64,000 bases of DNA, taken from contig NZ_JAQQXR010000004.1 in NCBI RefSeq assembly GCF_028595325.1, positions 124,001 through 188,000 of the forward strand. The letters run 5' to 3'. The translations under genes and the position numbers were made by a program. The stretch comes from Janthinobacterium fluminis (GTDB lineage Bacteria > Pseudomonadota > Gammaproteobacteria > Burkholderiales > Burkholderiaceae_D). The number at the start of each line of letters is the position of its first letter. The stretch's first letter is position 1. This document shows, piece by piece, positions 1 to 10,310 of this stretch. A model generated the notes under the pieces. It was not told where the DNA came from. It ran no database searches and saw only the letters and a list, made by a program, of their open reading frames with translations.

Positions 1-536
1 CGGGCATGCGCGGCCAGCAGCGCCGGCGCCGCCACGACGACGAATTGCTGCGCGCCGCCGAGCGGCACGGCGACCATGTCCTGCGCCAGGTTGGCGCCGA
101 AACGCACGCCGGCGTCGAAGCCATTGGCGACGATGTCGAGCAAGCCATCGTCGGTGATCAGTTCCAGTTTGACGCCCGGATTGGCTTTCAAAAACCCGCT
201 CAGCAGCGGCGCCAGCAGCAGCCGCGCGGCCGGGCGCGGCACGTTCAGCCGCAAGCTACCCCGCAGCGTATCGCGAAAGCCGTTGACCTCGTCGAGCGCC
301 TGGTCCAGCTCGCTCAACAACTGGCTCACGCGCGCGTACAGGTGCGCGCCGGCCTCGGTCGGCACGACGCTGCGCGTGGTCCGGTTCAGCAGCCGTATGC
401 CGAGGCGCGTTTCCAGCGCGCGCATGGCGTGGCTCAGCGACGAGGCGGTGACGTTGCGCTCCTCGGCCGCCTTGCGGAAACTGCGGTGGCGCGCGACGGC
501 GGCGAAGATCTGCAGCTCGTTCAGGTCAGGCCGCAT
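1..536 (-). CDS. LysR-family transcriptional regulator (3' end outside window)
   Basis: The frame opens with an N-terminal winged helix-turn-helix of LysR type (segment FRKAAEERNVTASSLSHAM, about residues 17-38) followed by the usual linker helix and the start of the substrate-binding domain (RLNVPRPAARLLLAPLL). About 178 residues are present and the frame runs off the left edge, so the gene is cut by the window, not broken. The start is the ATG at 534-536. It is divergent from the aldo/keto reductase at 656 with 119 bp between them, the usual arrangement for a LysR protein controlling its neighbour. Family assignment is firm; the target and inducer are inferred. Confidence 0.85.
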   Translation of the reverse strand, partial: MRPDLNELQIFAAVARHRSFRKAAEERNVTASSLSHAMRALETRLGIRLLNRTTRSVVPTEAGAHLYARVSQLLSELDQALDEVNGFRDTLRGSLRLNVPRPAARLLLAPLLSGFLKANPGVKLELITDDGLLDIVANGFDAGVRFGANLAQDMVAVPLGGAQQFVVVAAPALLAAHA

Positions 537-562
537 GGGAGGGGCGGCCCGCGCATTGCTGA

Positions 563-1654
<1,092 letters not shown>

Positions 1655-1674
1655 TGCGGGCGGCGCCCGGGGCG

Positions 1675-2583
1675 TCAACCCGGCGCGCCGCGCGGCGCGA
1701 AGATGCTGGAGAAGTCCAGGCCGCCGGCGCCCGCCCCGCTGTGGCGCGCATACAGGCCGTGCGCCAGCGTGCCCAGCGGCACGCTGACGTCGCCGGCCGC
1801 CGCGCTGTCGAGCGCCAGGCCGAGGTCCTTCAACATCAGGTCGACGCCGAAACCGCCCGTGTAGCCGCGCGCGGCCGGCACGTTCTCGGCCACGCCGGGA
1901 CAAGGGTTGTAGGCCTCCAAGGCCCAGTTACGGCCGGAACTGTGCGCCATGATGGCCGATACCACCTTCGGGTCCAGGCCGTTGGCGATGCCCAGGCGCA
2001 GCGCCTCGCTGGTGCCGATCATCAAGATCCCGAGCAACATGTTATTACAGATTTTCACGGCCTGGCCGCTGCCTGGCCCGCCGGCGTGGAACACCGCCTT
2101 GCCCATCGCCTCCAGATACGGGCGCGCCCGCGCCAACGCGTCGGCGTCGCCGCCGACCATGAAGGTCAGCGCGGCGGCGGCGGCGCCGGCCGTGCCGCCC
2201 GAGACGGGCGCGTCGAGCATCGCCAGACCGCGCTGCGCGGCCGCCTGCGCGACCGTGCGCGCCGCCGCCGGTGCGATGGTCGAGCAATCGACCAGCAGCA
2301 CATCGGGCCGCGCATGCGCCAGGATGCCATCCTCGCCCAGATAGGCGGCCAGCACATGCTCGCCGGCCGGCAACATCGTGAAGACGACGCGCGCCGCCGC
2401 GACGGCGCCGCCGCGCCCGTCCGCCGTGCTGCCGCCGGCGGCCACGAAGCGCGCCACGCTATCGCTCTGCAAGTCGAAACCGGCCACCGTGGCGCCGCTG
2501 CGCACCAGGTTCAAGGCCATCGGCATGCCCATATTGCCCAGGCCGATAAACACCACGTCGGCCGCCGCCGCGCCGGCCCTCAT
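1675..2583 (-). CDS. mmsB: 3-hydroxyisobutyrate dehydrogenase
   Basis: Oxidises 3-hydroxyisobutyrate to methylmalonate semialdehyde with NAD in valine degradation. The 302-residue protein has the N-terminal Rossmann motif GLGNMG (residues 14-19), the family signature around DAPVSGG (125-130), and the catalytic lysine K177 in [11 protein letters not shown], all typical of MmsB. Its ATG overlaps the stop of mmsA by 4 nt (ATGA), so the two are translationally coupled and the product of one is the substrate of the other. Length is normal for the family. Confidence 0.93.
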   Translation of the reverse strand: MRAGAAAADVVFIGLGNMGMPMALNLVRSGATVAGFDLQSDSVARFVAAGGSTADGRGGAVAAARVVFTMLPAGEHVLAAYLGEDGILAHARPDVLLVDCSTIAPAAARTVAQAAAQRGLAMLDAPVSGGTAGAAAAALTFMVGGDADALARARPYLEAMGKAVFHAGGPGSGQAVKICNNMLLGILMIGTSEALRLGIANGLDPKVVSAIMAHSSGRNWALEAYNPCPGVAENVPAARGYTGGFGVDLMLKDLGLALDSAAAGDVSVPLGTLAHGLYARHSGAGAGGLDFSSIFAPRGAPG

Positions 2584-4094
2584 TGCAGCGCCATCGTCGT
2601 GTTGGGCTTGCCACCCAGCGCATCGGGCGCGAACCAGCGCGCCGTGACGGTCTTCGTCTGCGTCCAGAATTGCAGCGCCTGCCTGCCGTTCGGCCCCAGG
2701 TCGCCCAGCTTCGAGGCCCGCGAGCCCGTGAAGCTGAAATACGCGACCGGCACGGGCAGCGCGACATTGATGCCCACCTGGCCGACGTCGACCTCGTTCT
2801 GGAACTTGCGCGCGGCCCAGCCCGACGCCGTGAAGATGGCCGTGCCGTTGCCGTTCGGATTGGCGTTGATGAAGGCGATCGCCTGCTCCAGCGTGGCGGC
2901 GGCGACGACGCACAGGACGGGGCCGAAGATTTCCTCGCGGTAGACGAGCATCTCGGCCGTGACGTCGGCGAAGATGGTCGGCCCGACGAAATTGCCCTCG
3001 GCATAGCCGTCGACGCGGCAGCCGCGCCCGTCCAGCAGCAAGCTGGCGCCGCCGTCGACGCCGGCCTGTATCAACTGCTCCGTGCGCTCCTTCGCCGCCC
3101 GCGACACCATCGGCCCCAGGTCGGCGCCGCGGTCGCTGCCGGGACCGACCTTCAGGGCCCGCGCGCGGGCGACGATGTCGGGCAGCCAGTCGCGCGCCGC
3201 GCCGACCAGGATGGCCACGGAATTGGCCATGCAGCGCTGGCCGGCGGCGCCGAACGCGGCGCCGACCAGATTATTGATCGCCTGCTCGCGGTGGGCGTCC
3301 GGCAGCACGACGCAATGGTTCTTCGCCCCCATCATCGCCTGGGCCCGCTTGCCGGCCTCGCTGGCGCGGCGGTAAACGTGGGTGCCGACCCGGGTCGAGC
3401 CGATGAAGGAGACGGCCTTGACGTCAGGATGCTGGCACAGGATGTCGACGGCGTCGGCGCCGCCGTGGACAACGTTGAGCACGCCGGGCGGCAAGCCCGC
3501 CTCGTAGGCCAGCTCGACGAGCAACATGGTCGCCGACGGCGCCTGCTCGGAGGGCTTGAGCACGAAGGTATTGCCGCTGGCTATGGCGACCGGGAACATG
3601 AAGCACGGCAGCATGACGGGGAAATTGAAGGCCGTGATGCCCACGCCCACGCCCAGCGGCTGCTGGATGGCGTACACGTCGACGCCGCTGGCGGCGTTTT
3701 CGGCGATCTCGCCGAGCTGCAGCGTGGCGATCGAACAAGCGTGCTCGACCACTTCGAGGCCGCGCATCACCTCGCCCTCGGCGTCCGGCAGCGTCTTGCC
3801 GTGCTCGCGCGTGATCAGCGCGGCCAGCGCGCCGACATTCTCGCGTATCAACTGCTGATACCGCAACATGATGCGCATGCGCTGCGCCAGCGGCGTCTGG
3901 CGCCAGCCGCGGAAGGCCTCGGCGGCGACGGCGACGGCGCGCTCCACCTCGGCGGCCGTGGCGAAGGGCACGCGGGCGAGCACCTCCTGGGTGGCCGGAT
4001 TGACGACATCGCGCCACGCGGCGCTGGCCGAGGGCACGCGCTGGCCGCCGATATGCAGCGCAATGGCGGGGACCTGCAACAAAGCCTGATTCAT
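2580..4094 (-). CDS. mmsA: Methylmalonate-semialdehyde dehydrogenase (CoA-acylating)
   Basis: Converts methylmalonate semialdehyde to propionyl-CoA with NAD and CoA, the end of valine catabolism. The 504-residue protein shows the aldehyde dehydrogenase fold with oxyanion-hole N157 (FNFP) and catalytic C288 in GQRCMA; the QRCMA wording is that of the MmsA subgroup. The ATG at 4092-4094 is chosen because GGAGAG lies just upstream on the minus strand and [17 protein letters not shown] matches the family N-terminus. First gene of a two-gene operon with mmsB, divergent from a LysR gene. Confidence 0.94.
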   Translation of the reverse strand: MNQALLQVPAIALHIGGQRVPSASAAWRDVVNPATQEVLARVPFATAAEVERAVAVAAEAFRGWRQTPLAQRMRIMLRYQQLIRENVGALAALITREHGKTLPDAEGEVMRGLEVVEHACSIATLQLGEIAENAASGVDVYAIQQPLGVGVGITAFNFPVMLPCFMFPVAIASGNTFVLKPSEQAPSATMLLVELAYEAGLPPGVLNVVHGGADAVDILCQHPDVKAVSFIGSTRVGTHVYRRASEAGKRAQAMMGAKNHCVVLPDAHREQAINNLVGAAFGAAGQRCMANSVAILVGAARDWLPDIVARARALKVGPGSDRGADLGPMVSRAAKERTEQLIQAGVDGGASLLLDGRGCRVDGYAEGNFVGPTIFADVTAEMLVYREEIFGPVLCVVAAATLEQAIAFINANPNGNGTAIFTASGWAARKFQNEVDVGQVGINVALPVPVAYFSFTGSRASKLGDLGPNGRQALQFWTQTKTVTARWFAPDALGGKPNTTMALQ

Positions 4095-4194
4095 ACCACT
4101 CTCCAAAAAAGAAGTGCCGCCGGCATGCGCGGCGGACGGACGCGGGGCGACCATATCGCATTCTGCATCGGCAAAAATACCTACTCAACACAAA

Positions 4195-4223
4195 TTAATG
4201 CATAATTCCTTTGCAAAAATGCA
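4195..4223. promoter_or_regulatory. AT-rich divergent control region of mmsAB and LysR
   Basis: The 145-bp gap between mmsA and the LysR gene is sharply AT-richer than its surroundings. It contains TGCAT (4199-4203) and ATGCA (4219-4223), an inverted repeat over 25 bp with TTTGCAAAAA between the arms. Dyad-symmetric sites like this in a divergent LysR promoter are typical binding sites. Operator function is inferred. Confidence 0.35.
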
Positions 4224-4239
4224 CAACAAAGGGGCGGGC

Positions 4240-5160
4240 ATGCTGGATTGGGACAATATGCGGATCTTCCTCGAACTGACGCGCAGCCAGGGCCTCGTCG
4301 ACGCCGCGAAAAAACTCGGCATAGACCACTCGACGGTATCGCGGCGCATCCGCAAATTCGAGGAACAAGTGGGCACCCAGCTGTTCGACCGCCACAACGG
4401 CGGCCACCAACTGACGCCGGAAGGCCAGCGCCTGATGGAATACGCGGAAAACATCGAAAGCACCGTCTACGCGGCGACGGCCGAACTGGGCGAGCACAAC
4501 CGCCTGCTGTCGGGCCAGGTGCGGCTGGGCGCCACCGAAGGCTTCGGCGCCTACGTGCTGGCGCCGCAACTGGCCCACTTCTGCGAGCGCCACCCGCACA
4601 TCGGCGTCGACCTGATCGCCGTGCCGCGCTTCGTCAGCCTGTCGAAACGCGAGGCCGACGTCGTCATCTCCATCGAACGGCCGCAATCCGGCCCCTACGT
4701 CGTCACCAAACTGGCGGACTACCGGCTCAAGCTGTACGCGACGCCAGCCTACCTGGCGAGCCACGCGCCGATCGGCGCGCTGGCCGACCTGGCCGGCCAC
4801 CCGCTGATGGGCTACGTCGACGACCTCCTCTTCAGCGCCGAACTGCGCTACATCGACAAGGTGGCGCCGGGGGCGCGGCCGGCCTTCCGCAGCACCAGCA
4901 TCACGGCCCAATACCAGGCGGCGCGGCGCGGACGGGGGCTGGCCATCCTGCCCTGCTTCCTGGCGCAGCAAGAGCGCGATCTGGTCGCCGTGCTCGACGC
5001 CGAAATCGACCTCGTGCGCAGCTTCTGGATGGTATCCCCGAGCGAACGGCGGCACATCGCCCGCGTCAGCGCCCTGTGGCACTACCTGCGCGAAGCGATC
5101 GACCTCAACCGCGACTACCTGCTGGGCGACAGCGACACCATGCGCTGGCTCCCCCAATAG
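4240..5160 (+). CDS. LysR-family regulator, probable mmsAB activator
   Basis: A 306-residue LysR-type transcription factor. The helix-turn-helix covers roughly residues 20-40 (DAAKKLGIDHSTVSRRIRKF) and is followed by a LysR substrate-binding domain of normal length. The ATG at 4240 is preceded by AAAGGGGCGGG, a purine-rich ribosome binding site, and MLDWDNMRIFLEL is a common start in this subfamily; earlier in-frame ATGs lie inside the promoter. Divergence from mmsA makes control of valine catabolism the best guess; no ligand can be read from sequence. Confidence 0.88.
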   Translation: MLDWDNMRIFLELTRSQGLVDAAKKLGIDHSTVSRRIRKFEEQVGTQLFDRHNGGHQLTPEGQRLMEYAENIESTVYAATAELGEHNRLLSGQVRLGATEGFGAYVLAPQLAHFCERHPHIGVDLIAVPRFVSLSKREADVVISIERPQSGPYVVTKLADYRLKLYATPAYLASHAPIGALADLAGHPLMGYVDDLLFSAELRYIDKVAPGARPAFRSTSITAQYQAARRGRGLAILPCFLAQQERDLVAVLDAEIDLVRSFWMVSPSERRHIARVSALWHYLREAIDLNRDYLLGDSDTMRWLPQ

Positions 5161-5172
5161 TTGCTTCCCCCT

Positions 5173-5242
5173 GGGGTCAGGTCTAGACATGGCGGTTTTA
5201 CTTGAGTGCGCAAGTAAAACCGCCATGTCTAGACCTGACCCC
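5173..5242. repeat. Perfect 32-bp inverted repeat (REP-like hairpin)
   Basis: The arms 5173-5204 and 5211-5242 are perfectly complementary over 32 bp with a 6-nt loop AGTGCG. Both ends carry GGGGTCAGGTC/GACCTGACCCC, a motif seen in REP palindromes of betaproteobacteria that are mobilised by RAYT (TnpA-REP) proteins. No transposase is present here, so it would be a non-autonomous copy. It could also act as a strong bidirectional transcription stop after the LysR gene, although no T-tract follows. Confidence 0.75.
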
Positions 5243-5369
5243 ATTGTTGTTGTCCGGATATGGACAGTGGCTTTGTCCATTCGCGGACAGGCCGCCGGCG
5301 GGCACGCCCCGCCAGCTCTGGCACGGAATTTGCATAGGTTGCTTGGTCCGTAACCTTGATGTGAGTCAT

Positions 5370-6656
5370 ATGAAAGCTTTGAATCCGCAATCGGCCGTCA
5401 CCGGCGCCGCGATGGATGTGATCGTGCCCAGGCGCCGCGGCAAGACGGTCGCCGCCGCCGGCGCCGCCGCCGCGCTGGCCGCGCTGGCGGTATTCGGTCT
5501 GTGGCAGTTGCTGCCGCGCGGTCTGCAGGTGCCGGCCGCCGATGTGCGCATCGCCACCGTCGAGAACGGCATTTTCCTCGATGATATTGTGGTGCGCTCG
5601 AAGGCCGAGGCCTTGCATTCGGTGATACTCGATTCGGTTGAGGCCGGCCGCGTCGAGGAGGTCTTCGTCCACGACGGCGCCGTCGTCCGGCAAGGCGATG
5701 TGCTGTTCCGCATTTCCAACCCGCAGCGCAATCTGGAGTTGTTGCAGCGCCAGTCCGAGCACACGCAGCAGATTTCGAATCTGTCGAATCTGCGCGTCGG
5801 TTTCGAGGCCGCTTATACGGACCACCAGCGGCGCCTGTCCGATCTGGCGTTCGGTGTGGCCCAGGCGCAGAAGCAGCATGCCCGCAATGTGCAGTTGGCG
5901 GCGCGGGGTTTCATTTCGCCGGTGGCGCTGGAGGAGTCGGCCGACGCGCTCGAACAGAAGCGCCATGTGCTCGGCGAGGAGAAGTTGCGCCATACGACCG
6001 AGGCCGGCGTCAAGCTCGACGCCGTGCGCAAGATGGAGAGCGCGATCAGGAATATCGAGACGGGCCTGACGTTGGTCAGGGCCACGGTCGAGGCGCTGGT
6101 GGTGCGCGCGCCGGTGGCCGGCCGCCTGACGGATTTCAAGCTGCAGATCGGCGAGACGGTGAAGACGGACCAGCATATCGGCCGCATCGACGATCCGGCC
6201 AGGTTCAAGCTCAGCGCCCAGGTCGACGAGTATTATTTGAACCGCATCGCCGTCGGACGCCGCGGCCGAGTCAAGCAGGATGGCCAGGATTATCCGATCG
6301 AGGTCAGCCGGGTCTATCCGCAAATTAAGGACGGGCGTTTTTCCGTCGAGCTGGTGTTCACCCGGGCGCAGGCGGCGACGCTGAATCCCGGCCAGAGTAT
6401 CGATGCGCAGATCACGCTGGGCGAGCCGAAGCCGGCGCTGTTGCTGCCGAACGCGCCGTTCGTCACGGACAGCGGAGGCGCCTGGGTCTTCGTCGTCGCC
6501 GCCAACGGCATCGACGCGGAAAAACGGCCGCTGAAGACGGGGCGGCGCAATAATGGCCAGATCGAGGTGCTGTCGGGCCTGCGCGCCGGCGAGCAGGTGC
6601 TGGTGTCAAGCTATGCCGGCTTCGGCAACGCCGTGCGCCTGCAGTTGAAGAAATAA
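5370..6656 (+). CDS. Periplasmic adaptor (HlyD/MacA-type membrane fusion protein), orphan
   Basis: A 428-residue membrane fusion protein of a tripartite efflux pump. It has an N-terminal membrane segment (about residues 28-47, rich in Ala/Leu), a biotinyl-lipoyl-like half (VEEVFVHDGAVVRQGDVLF), a long coiled coil (about 115-225), the second lipoyl half (VVRAPVAGRLTDFKLQIGE), and beta-barrel/proximal domains ending ...AGFGNAVRLQLKK. No ABC or RND partner and no outer-membrane factor is adjacent: upstream is the REP hairpin and downstream a convergent protease. No clear Shine-Dalgarno precedes ATG 5370; an internal ATG at 5412 is possible. Partner genes must be elsewhere or lost. Confidence 0.85.
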   Translation: MKALNPQSAVTGAAMDVIVPRRRGKTVAAAGAAAALAALAVFGLWQLLPRGLQVPAADVRIATVENGIFLDDIVVRSKAEALHSVILDSVEAGRVEEVFVHDGAVVRQGDVLFRISNPQRNLELLQRQSEHTQQISNLSNLRVGFEAAYTDHQRRLSDLAFGVAQAQKQHARNVQLAARGFISPVALEESADALEQKRHVLGEEKLRHTTEAGVKLDAVRKMESAIRNIETGLTLVRATVEALVVRAPVAGRLTDFKLQIGETVKTDQHIGRIDDPARFKLSAQVDEYYLNRIAVGRRGRVKQDGQDYPIEVSRVYPQIKDGRFSVELVFTRAQAATLNPGQSIDAQITLGEPKPALLLPNAPFVTDSGGAWVFVVAANGIDAEKRPLKTGRRNNGQIEVLSGLRAGEQVLVSSYAGFGNAVRLQLKK

Positions 6657-6735
6657 GCCATTTTCAGAAGGCATGGTCGGGGCGGGGCCGCGGCCATCCG
6701 CCGCCGCACGCCGCGCCGCGCCGCGCCGGCGCCGG

Positions 6736-8190
6736 TCAGCGCATGCGCAGCGGCACGTAGACCGTCGCCGGCCCGCGCCGCACCAGCAGGGCCACGGTCT
6801 GCCCCGCGACATTCTCCAACTGTTTTTCCAGCGCGGCGGCGCTGTGCACGGGCTGCTGGTTCAGCGCCAGGATGATGTCGCCGGTCTGTATGCCGGCGCG
6901 CAGGGCCGGCCCGGTGGCGCCGCGCACCAGCACGCCGTCCGTCGTTTTCAGGCGCGCCCGCTGCTCGGCGCTCAGGTCGCTCAACTGCAGCCCGGCCGCG
7001 TTGGACTGGACGGCCTCGGCCTCCGGCACGGATGCGCCGGCGCTGCTGCTGCCCCGCTCGGGCAGCAATTCCTCGACCTTCGCGTTGACGCTGGCGACCT
7101 GGCCCTTGCGCCAGTAGCGCAGCGCGACCGTGCTGCCCGGGCGCGATTCGGCGACCATGCGCGCCAGGTCGGACGAGGTGGGCACGGGCCGGCCGTCGAA
7201 GCTGAGGATGACGTCGCCGGGACGGATGCCGGCCTTCTCGGCCGGGCCGTTTTTCTCGACCATGCCGACGAGGGCGCCGGTGACGTCCTTCAGGCCGAAG
7301 GAGGCGGCCAGGTCGGCCGACATTTCCTGCACTTGCACGCCGATGCGCCCGCGCCGGACCTTGCCGGAGCCGCGCAGTTGCTTGACGACGTCCATCGCCA
7401 CGTCGATGGGAATGGCGAAGGACAGCCCCATGAAGCCGCCGGTGCGGCTGTAGATTTGCGAGTTGACGCCGACGACCTCGCCGCGCATATTGAACAGCGG
7501 CCCGCCCGAGTTGCCGGGGTTGAGGGCGACGTCGGTCTGGATGAAGGGCACGAAGCTGCCGTCGGGCAGCGCGCGCCCCTTGGCGCTGACGATGCCGGCC
7601 GTGACGCTGTTTTCGAAGCCGAACGGCGCGCCGATGGCGGCCACCCACTCGCCCACTTCGAGCCGGGCCGGGTCGCCGATGGGCACGACCGGCAGGCCCT
7701 CGGCGCTGATCTTGATCAGCGCGACGTCGGTGCGGGTATCGGCGCCGATCACCTTGGCCTTGAATTCGCGCTTGTTGGTCAGCCTGACGGTGACTTCGTC
7801 GGTGTTGTCGACGACGTGGGCGTTCGTCAGGATGTAGCCGTCGGGGCTGATGATGAAGCCCGAGCCCAGGCTCTGCGCCTGGAATTGGCGCGGCCCGGAC
7901 GGCGGCATGAAGCGGCGGAAAAATTCGTAGAAGGGGTCGTCGTCGGGCAGCGCCGGGAAGTCGCTGGTGCCGTCGCGTATCGTCTGCACGGAACTGATGT
8001 TGACCACGGCCTGCCCTTCCTGCCTGACGAGGTTGACGAAGCTGGGCAGTTCGACGCTGGGCGCGGCCGCACGCGGCGCCGCGGCCAGGGCCATGGGCGC
8101 GGCCGGTTCCTGGCCGGCAAAGTGCTCGGACTCGGAGCAGGCGGCCAGCGCCAGGAGGAGAAGGGCAAACAGGTAGCGGTTGGCAGACAT
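6736..8190 (-). CDS. DegP/MucD-like periplasmic serine protease, predicted lipoprotein
   Basis: A 484-residue HtrA/Do-family protease for envelope protein quality control. The signal peptide ends in a lipobox LAAC (Cys18), so the protein is probably lipid-anchored, which is less usual than the soluble DegP form. The catalytic triad is complete: H125 (TNAHVV), D155 (TDVALIK), S228 (GNSGGP). Two PDZ domains follow (about 275-365 and 395-475). The ATG at 8190 has GAGAGG upstream on the minus strand. Monocistronic. Anchoring could be to the inner or outer membrane; residue +2 is Ser, which favours the outer membrane under E. coli rules. Confidence 0.93.
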   Translation of the reverse strand: MSANRYLFALLLLALAACSESEHFAGQEPAAPMALAAAPRAAAPSVELPSFVNLVRQEGQAVVNISSVQTIRDGTSDFPALPDDDPFYEFFRRFMPPSGPRQFQAQSLGSGFIISPDGYILTNAHVVDNTDEVTVRLTNKREFKAKVIGADTRTDVALIKISAEGLPVVPIGDPARLEVGEWVAAIGAPFGFENSVTAGIVSAKGRALPDGSFVPFIQTDVALNPGNSGGPLFNMRGEVVGVNSQIYSRTGGFMGLSFAIPIDVAMDVVKQLRGSGKVRRGRIGVQVQEMSADLAASFGLKDVTGALVGMVEKNGPAEKAGIRPGDVILSFDGRPVPTSSDLARMVAESRPGSTVALRYWRKGQVASVNAKVEELLPERGSSSAGASVPEAEAVQSNAAGLQLSDLSAEQRARLKTTDGVLVRGATGPALRAGIQTGDIILALNQQPVHSAAALEKQLENVAGQTVALLVRRGPATVYVPLRMR

Positions 8191-8436
8191 GGGGCGAACC
8201 TCTCACAACGGCTTCATCTCCCCAGCATATGAGAAAGCGGCGCGCGCCGAGCCGGTTTACCTTGCCGCGTTGAGGCCACTCAAGGGCCGCCCAGAAGCGC
8301 GCCGAATGGCTGTCTGCCTGGAAAAAAACCTGCAACTTTCACGCCATGATCCGGTCGAATCGGGTGAAGCGGCGCGGCGCCCCCGGCGTTCGCCCCCGGC
8401 GTCCCGCCCGCCGCCACTGGAAAGGAGAGCCGCGCC

Positions 8437-8910
8437 ATGACCCTGTCCCTCACTTCGCCGGCCTTCGCCGCCGGCGCCGCCATCCCGGCCCGCTACACTT
8501 GCGACGGCGCGAATATTTCGCCGCCGCTGGCGTGGTCGGGCGTGCCGCCGGCGGCGAAAAGCCTGGCGCTCATCGTCGACGATCCCGACGCGCCCGACCC
8601 GGCGGCGCCGCAACGCACCTGGGTGCACTGGGTGCTGTACAACCTGCCGGGCGGCGCCAGCGGCCTGCCCGAGGGTTTGCACGGCGAGGATTTTCCGCCG
8701 GGCAGCGGCGAAGGCATCAACGACTGGCAGCAAAGCGGCTACGGCGGCCCCTGCCCGCCTATCGGCCGGCATCGCTATGTCCACAAGCTGTATGCGCTCG
8801 ACCGCATGCTGCCCACGCTGGTCAAGGCGACCAAGGCGCAGCTGGAGCAGGCGATGCAGGGCCATATCATCGAGCGGGCCGAGCTGATCGGCCTGTACGA
8901 GCGCGGCTAG
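8437..8910 (+). CDS. YbhB/YbcL-type PEBP (Raf kinase inhibitor-like) protein
   Basis: A 157-residue phosphatidylethanolamine-binding-protein fold. Diagnostic segments are the DDPDAPDP box near residue 50, the HWVLYNLP strand near 68, and the YGGPCPPIGRHRYVHKLYAL block near 105, all lining the anion pocket of this family. No signal peptide is seen, so it is probably cytoplasmic like YbhB. The start is set by AAGGAGAGC just upstream. Molecular role in bacteria is not established. Confidence 0.9.
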   Translation: MTLSLTSPAFAAGAAIPARYTCDGANISPPLAWSGVPPAAKSLALIVDDPDAPDPAAPQRTWVHWVLYNLPGGASGLPEGLHGEDFPPGSGEGINDWQQSGYGGPCPPIGRHRYVHKLYALDRMLPTLVKATKAQLEQAMQGHIIERAELIGLYERG

Positions 8911-8924
8911 CCGGGGCGCCGGCC

Positions 8925-10079
8925 TCAGGGCTGCAGCAGCGCGGCGACATAGAGCAGGATGCGGTCTTCCGTGCGCGCCAGGTCGAGCCCGGTCACCGCG
9001 CCGATGCGGCGCAGCCGGTAGTCGAGCGTGTTGCGGTGGATGTGCAGGGCGGCGGCGGTGGCGGCCGGATGGCCGTCGTGGGCGAACCAGGCGTCCAGCG
9101 TGCGCCGCAGTACCATGCCGTTCTTGTCGCGCGCCTGCAATTGCAGCATCGGCAGGCGCAGCTGCTGGGCCTGCCAACCGCGCCCCAGCTCCGACAGCAG
9201 CACCGGCAGCGCCAGCTCGTAGTAGCTGAGCACGCGCCGCTGCGGATCGCGCTGGCGCCCGACGCGCGCCGTCGTCGCCGCGCTCTGGTAGGAAATGGCC
9301 ACGCTGTCGATGCCCGGCAGGGCGATGCCCATCGTCAGCCGGAACGCGTGCCGGCACTCTTCGCGCAGCAGCGCCGCGACGCCCTGCAGGCGGCGCTCGC
9401 GCAGCGCCTCGTCGGTCCGCTTGACGCCGCTGGCGTCGTAGGCGTCCAGGATGAGCATGTCGCGCGGCCCCAGCGTGGCCGTCAGCGCCGCCGGTTGCCG
9501 CGCCAGCACGCTAGACTGGATGCGCTGGATTTCCGCCAGCGCCAAATCCGTCGGCAGGTCGCCGTCGTCCAGTTCCAGCAGGAACACCATCTGCGTGCGT
9601 CGCAAATCCACGCCCAGCCGCAGCGCCCACGCCTCCAGGCCGGCCTGGGCGCCGCGGTCGGATTTGATCAGGTTCAGCAGCAGCGCCTCGCGGTAGCGCG
9701 TGTCGCGCTGCAGCTCATTGCTCAGGCTGGCCTGCTCCAGTATCATTTCCGCCGTCAGCCGCACCAGCTCGCCGAACTGGCGCACCCGCTCGGGCGCGCC
9801 GCTCAAACCGATCGCGCCGCACAGCTTGCCGTTGATGGTGAGCGGCAGGTTCACGCCGGGCCGGGCGCCGTGCAGGTTTTTCGCCGTCGCCGCATCGACC
9901 TCGACCGTCAATTTTTTCGCCAGGGCGAGCAAGGCGCCGGCGTGCAGTTCGCCGATCCGCGACGGGTCGCCGCTGGCCAGGATGGTGCCGTTGGCATCCA
10001 TCACGTTGACGTTGAAGGGGATGATCTTCATCGTCCGGTTAACGATATCTTGCGCCAGTGCCGAATTAAGGACGTACAT
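8925..10079 (-). CDS. cdaR: CdaR-family sugar-diacid/glycerate regulator
   Basis: A 384-residue transcription factor with an N-terminal diacid-recognition domain (residues about 5-135, with NVNVMDANGTILASGDPSRIG and INGKLCGAIGLSG) and a C-terminal PucR/CdaR helix-turn-helix (ATAAALHIHRNTLDYRLRRI, about 340-360). E. coli CdaR activates glucarate, galactarate and glycerate genes; here the divergent genes encode an MFS carrier and glycerate kinase, which fits. The ATG at 10077-10079 has AGGAG about 12 nt upstream. The divergent promoter region holds a striking nested palindrome (10180-10226). Confidence 0.88.
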   Translation of the reverse strand: MYVLNSALAQDIVNRTMKIIPFNVNVMDANGTILASGDPSRIGELHAGALLALAKKLTVEVDAATAKNLHGARPGVNLPLTINGKLCGAIGLSGAPERVRQFGELVRLTAEMILEQASLSNELQRDTRYREALLLNLIKSDRGAQAGLEAWALRLGVDLRRTQMVFLLELDDGDLPTDLALAEIQRIQSSVLARQPAALTATLGPRDMLILDAYDASGVKRTDEALRERRLQGVAALLREECRHAFRLTMGIALPGIDSVAISYQSAATTARVGRQRDPQRRVLSYYELALPVLLSELGRGWQAQQLRLPMLQLQARDKNGMVLRRTLDAWFAHDGHPAATAAALHIHRNTLDYRLRRIGAVTGLDLARTEDRILLYVAALLQP

Positions 10080-10179
10080 TTCGCCGCATCTCCTGAGGGT
10101 CGCGCAGGCGCGCGCCAGCCACTGTAGCCGATCCGCCTCTTTGTGCCAAGCGACAAAAAACCATGCTCCAGCCAACCGT

Positions 10180-10226
10180 GGCGCCGCCATCCATTGTGCA
10201 TATGCCCAATAAACGATGGCGGCGCC
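10180..10226. promoter_or_regulatory. Nested palindrome between cdaR and the MFS gene
   Basis: GGCGCCGCCATC (10180-10191) and GATGGCGGCGCC (10215-10226) are a perfect 12-bp inverted repeat. Inside it sits an 18-bp near-perfect palindrome ATTGtGCATATGCcCAAT (10193-10210) with one mismatched pair. Position in the divergent region makes it the obvious candidate operator for CdaR. The binding role is inferred. Confidence 0.5.
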
Positions 10227-10310
10227 GGCGCGCCCCTGGTGCATCTGAACGAAGATTTTTCGCCGCCGTTTCCAGATAATGCTCATACAACATACATAAA
10301 GGAGACAAGC

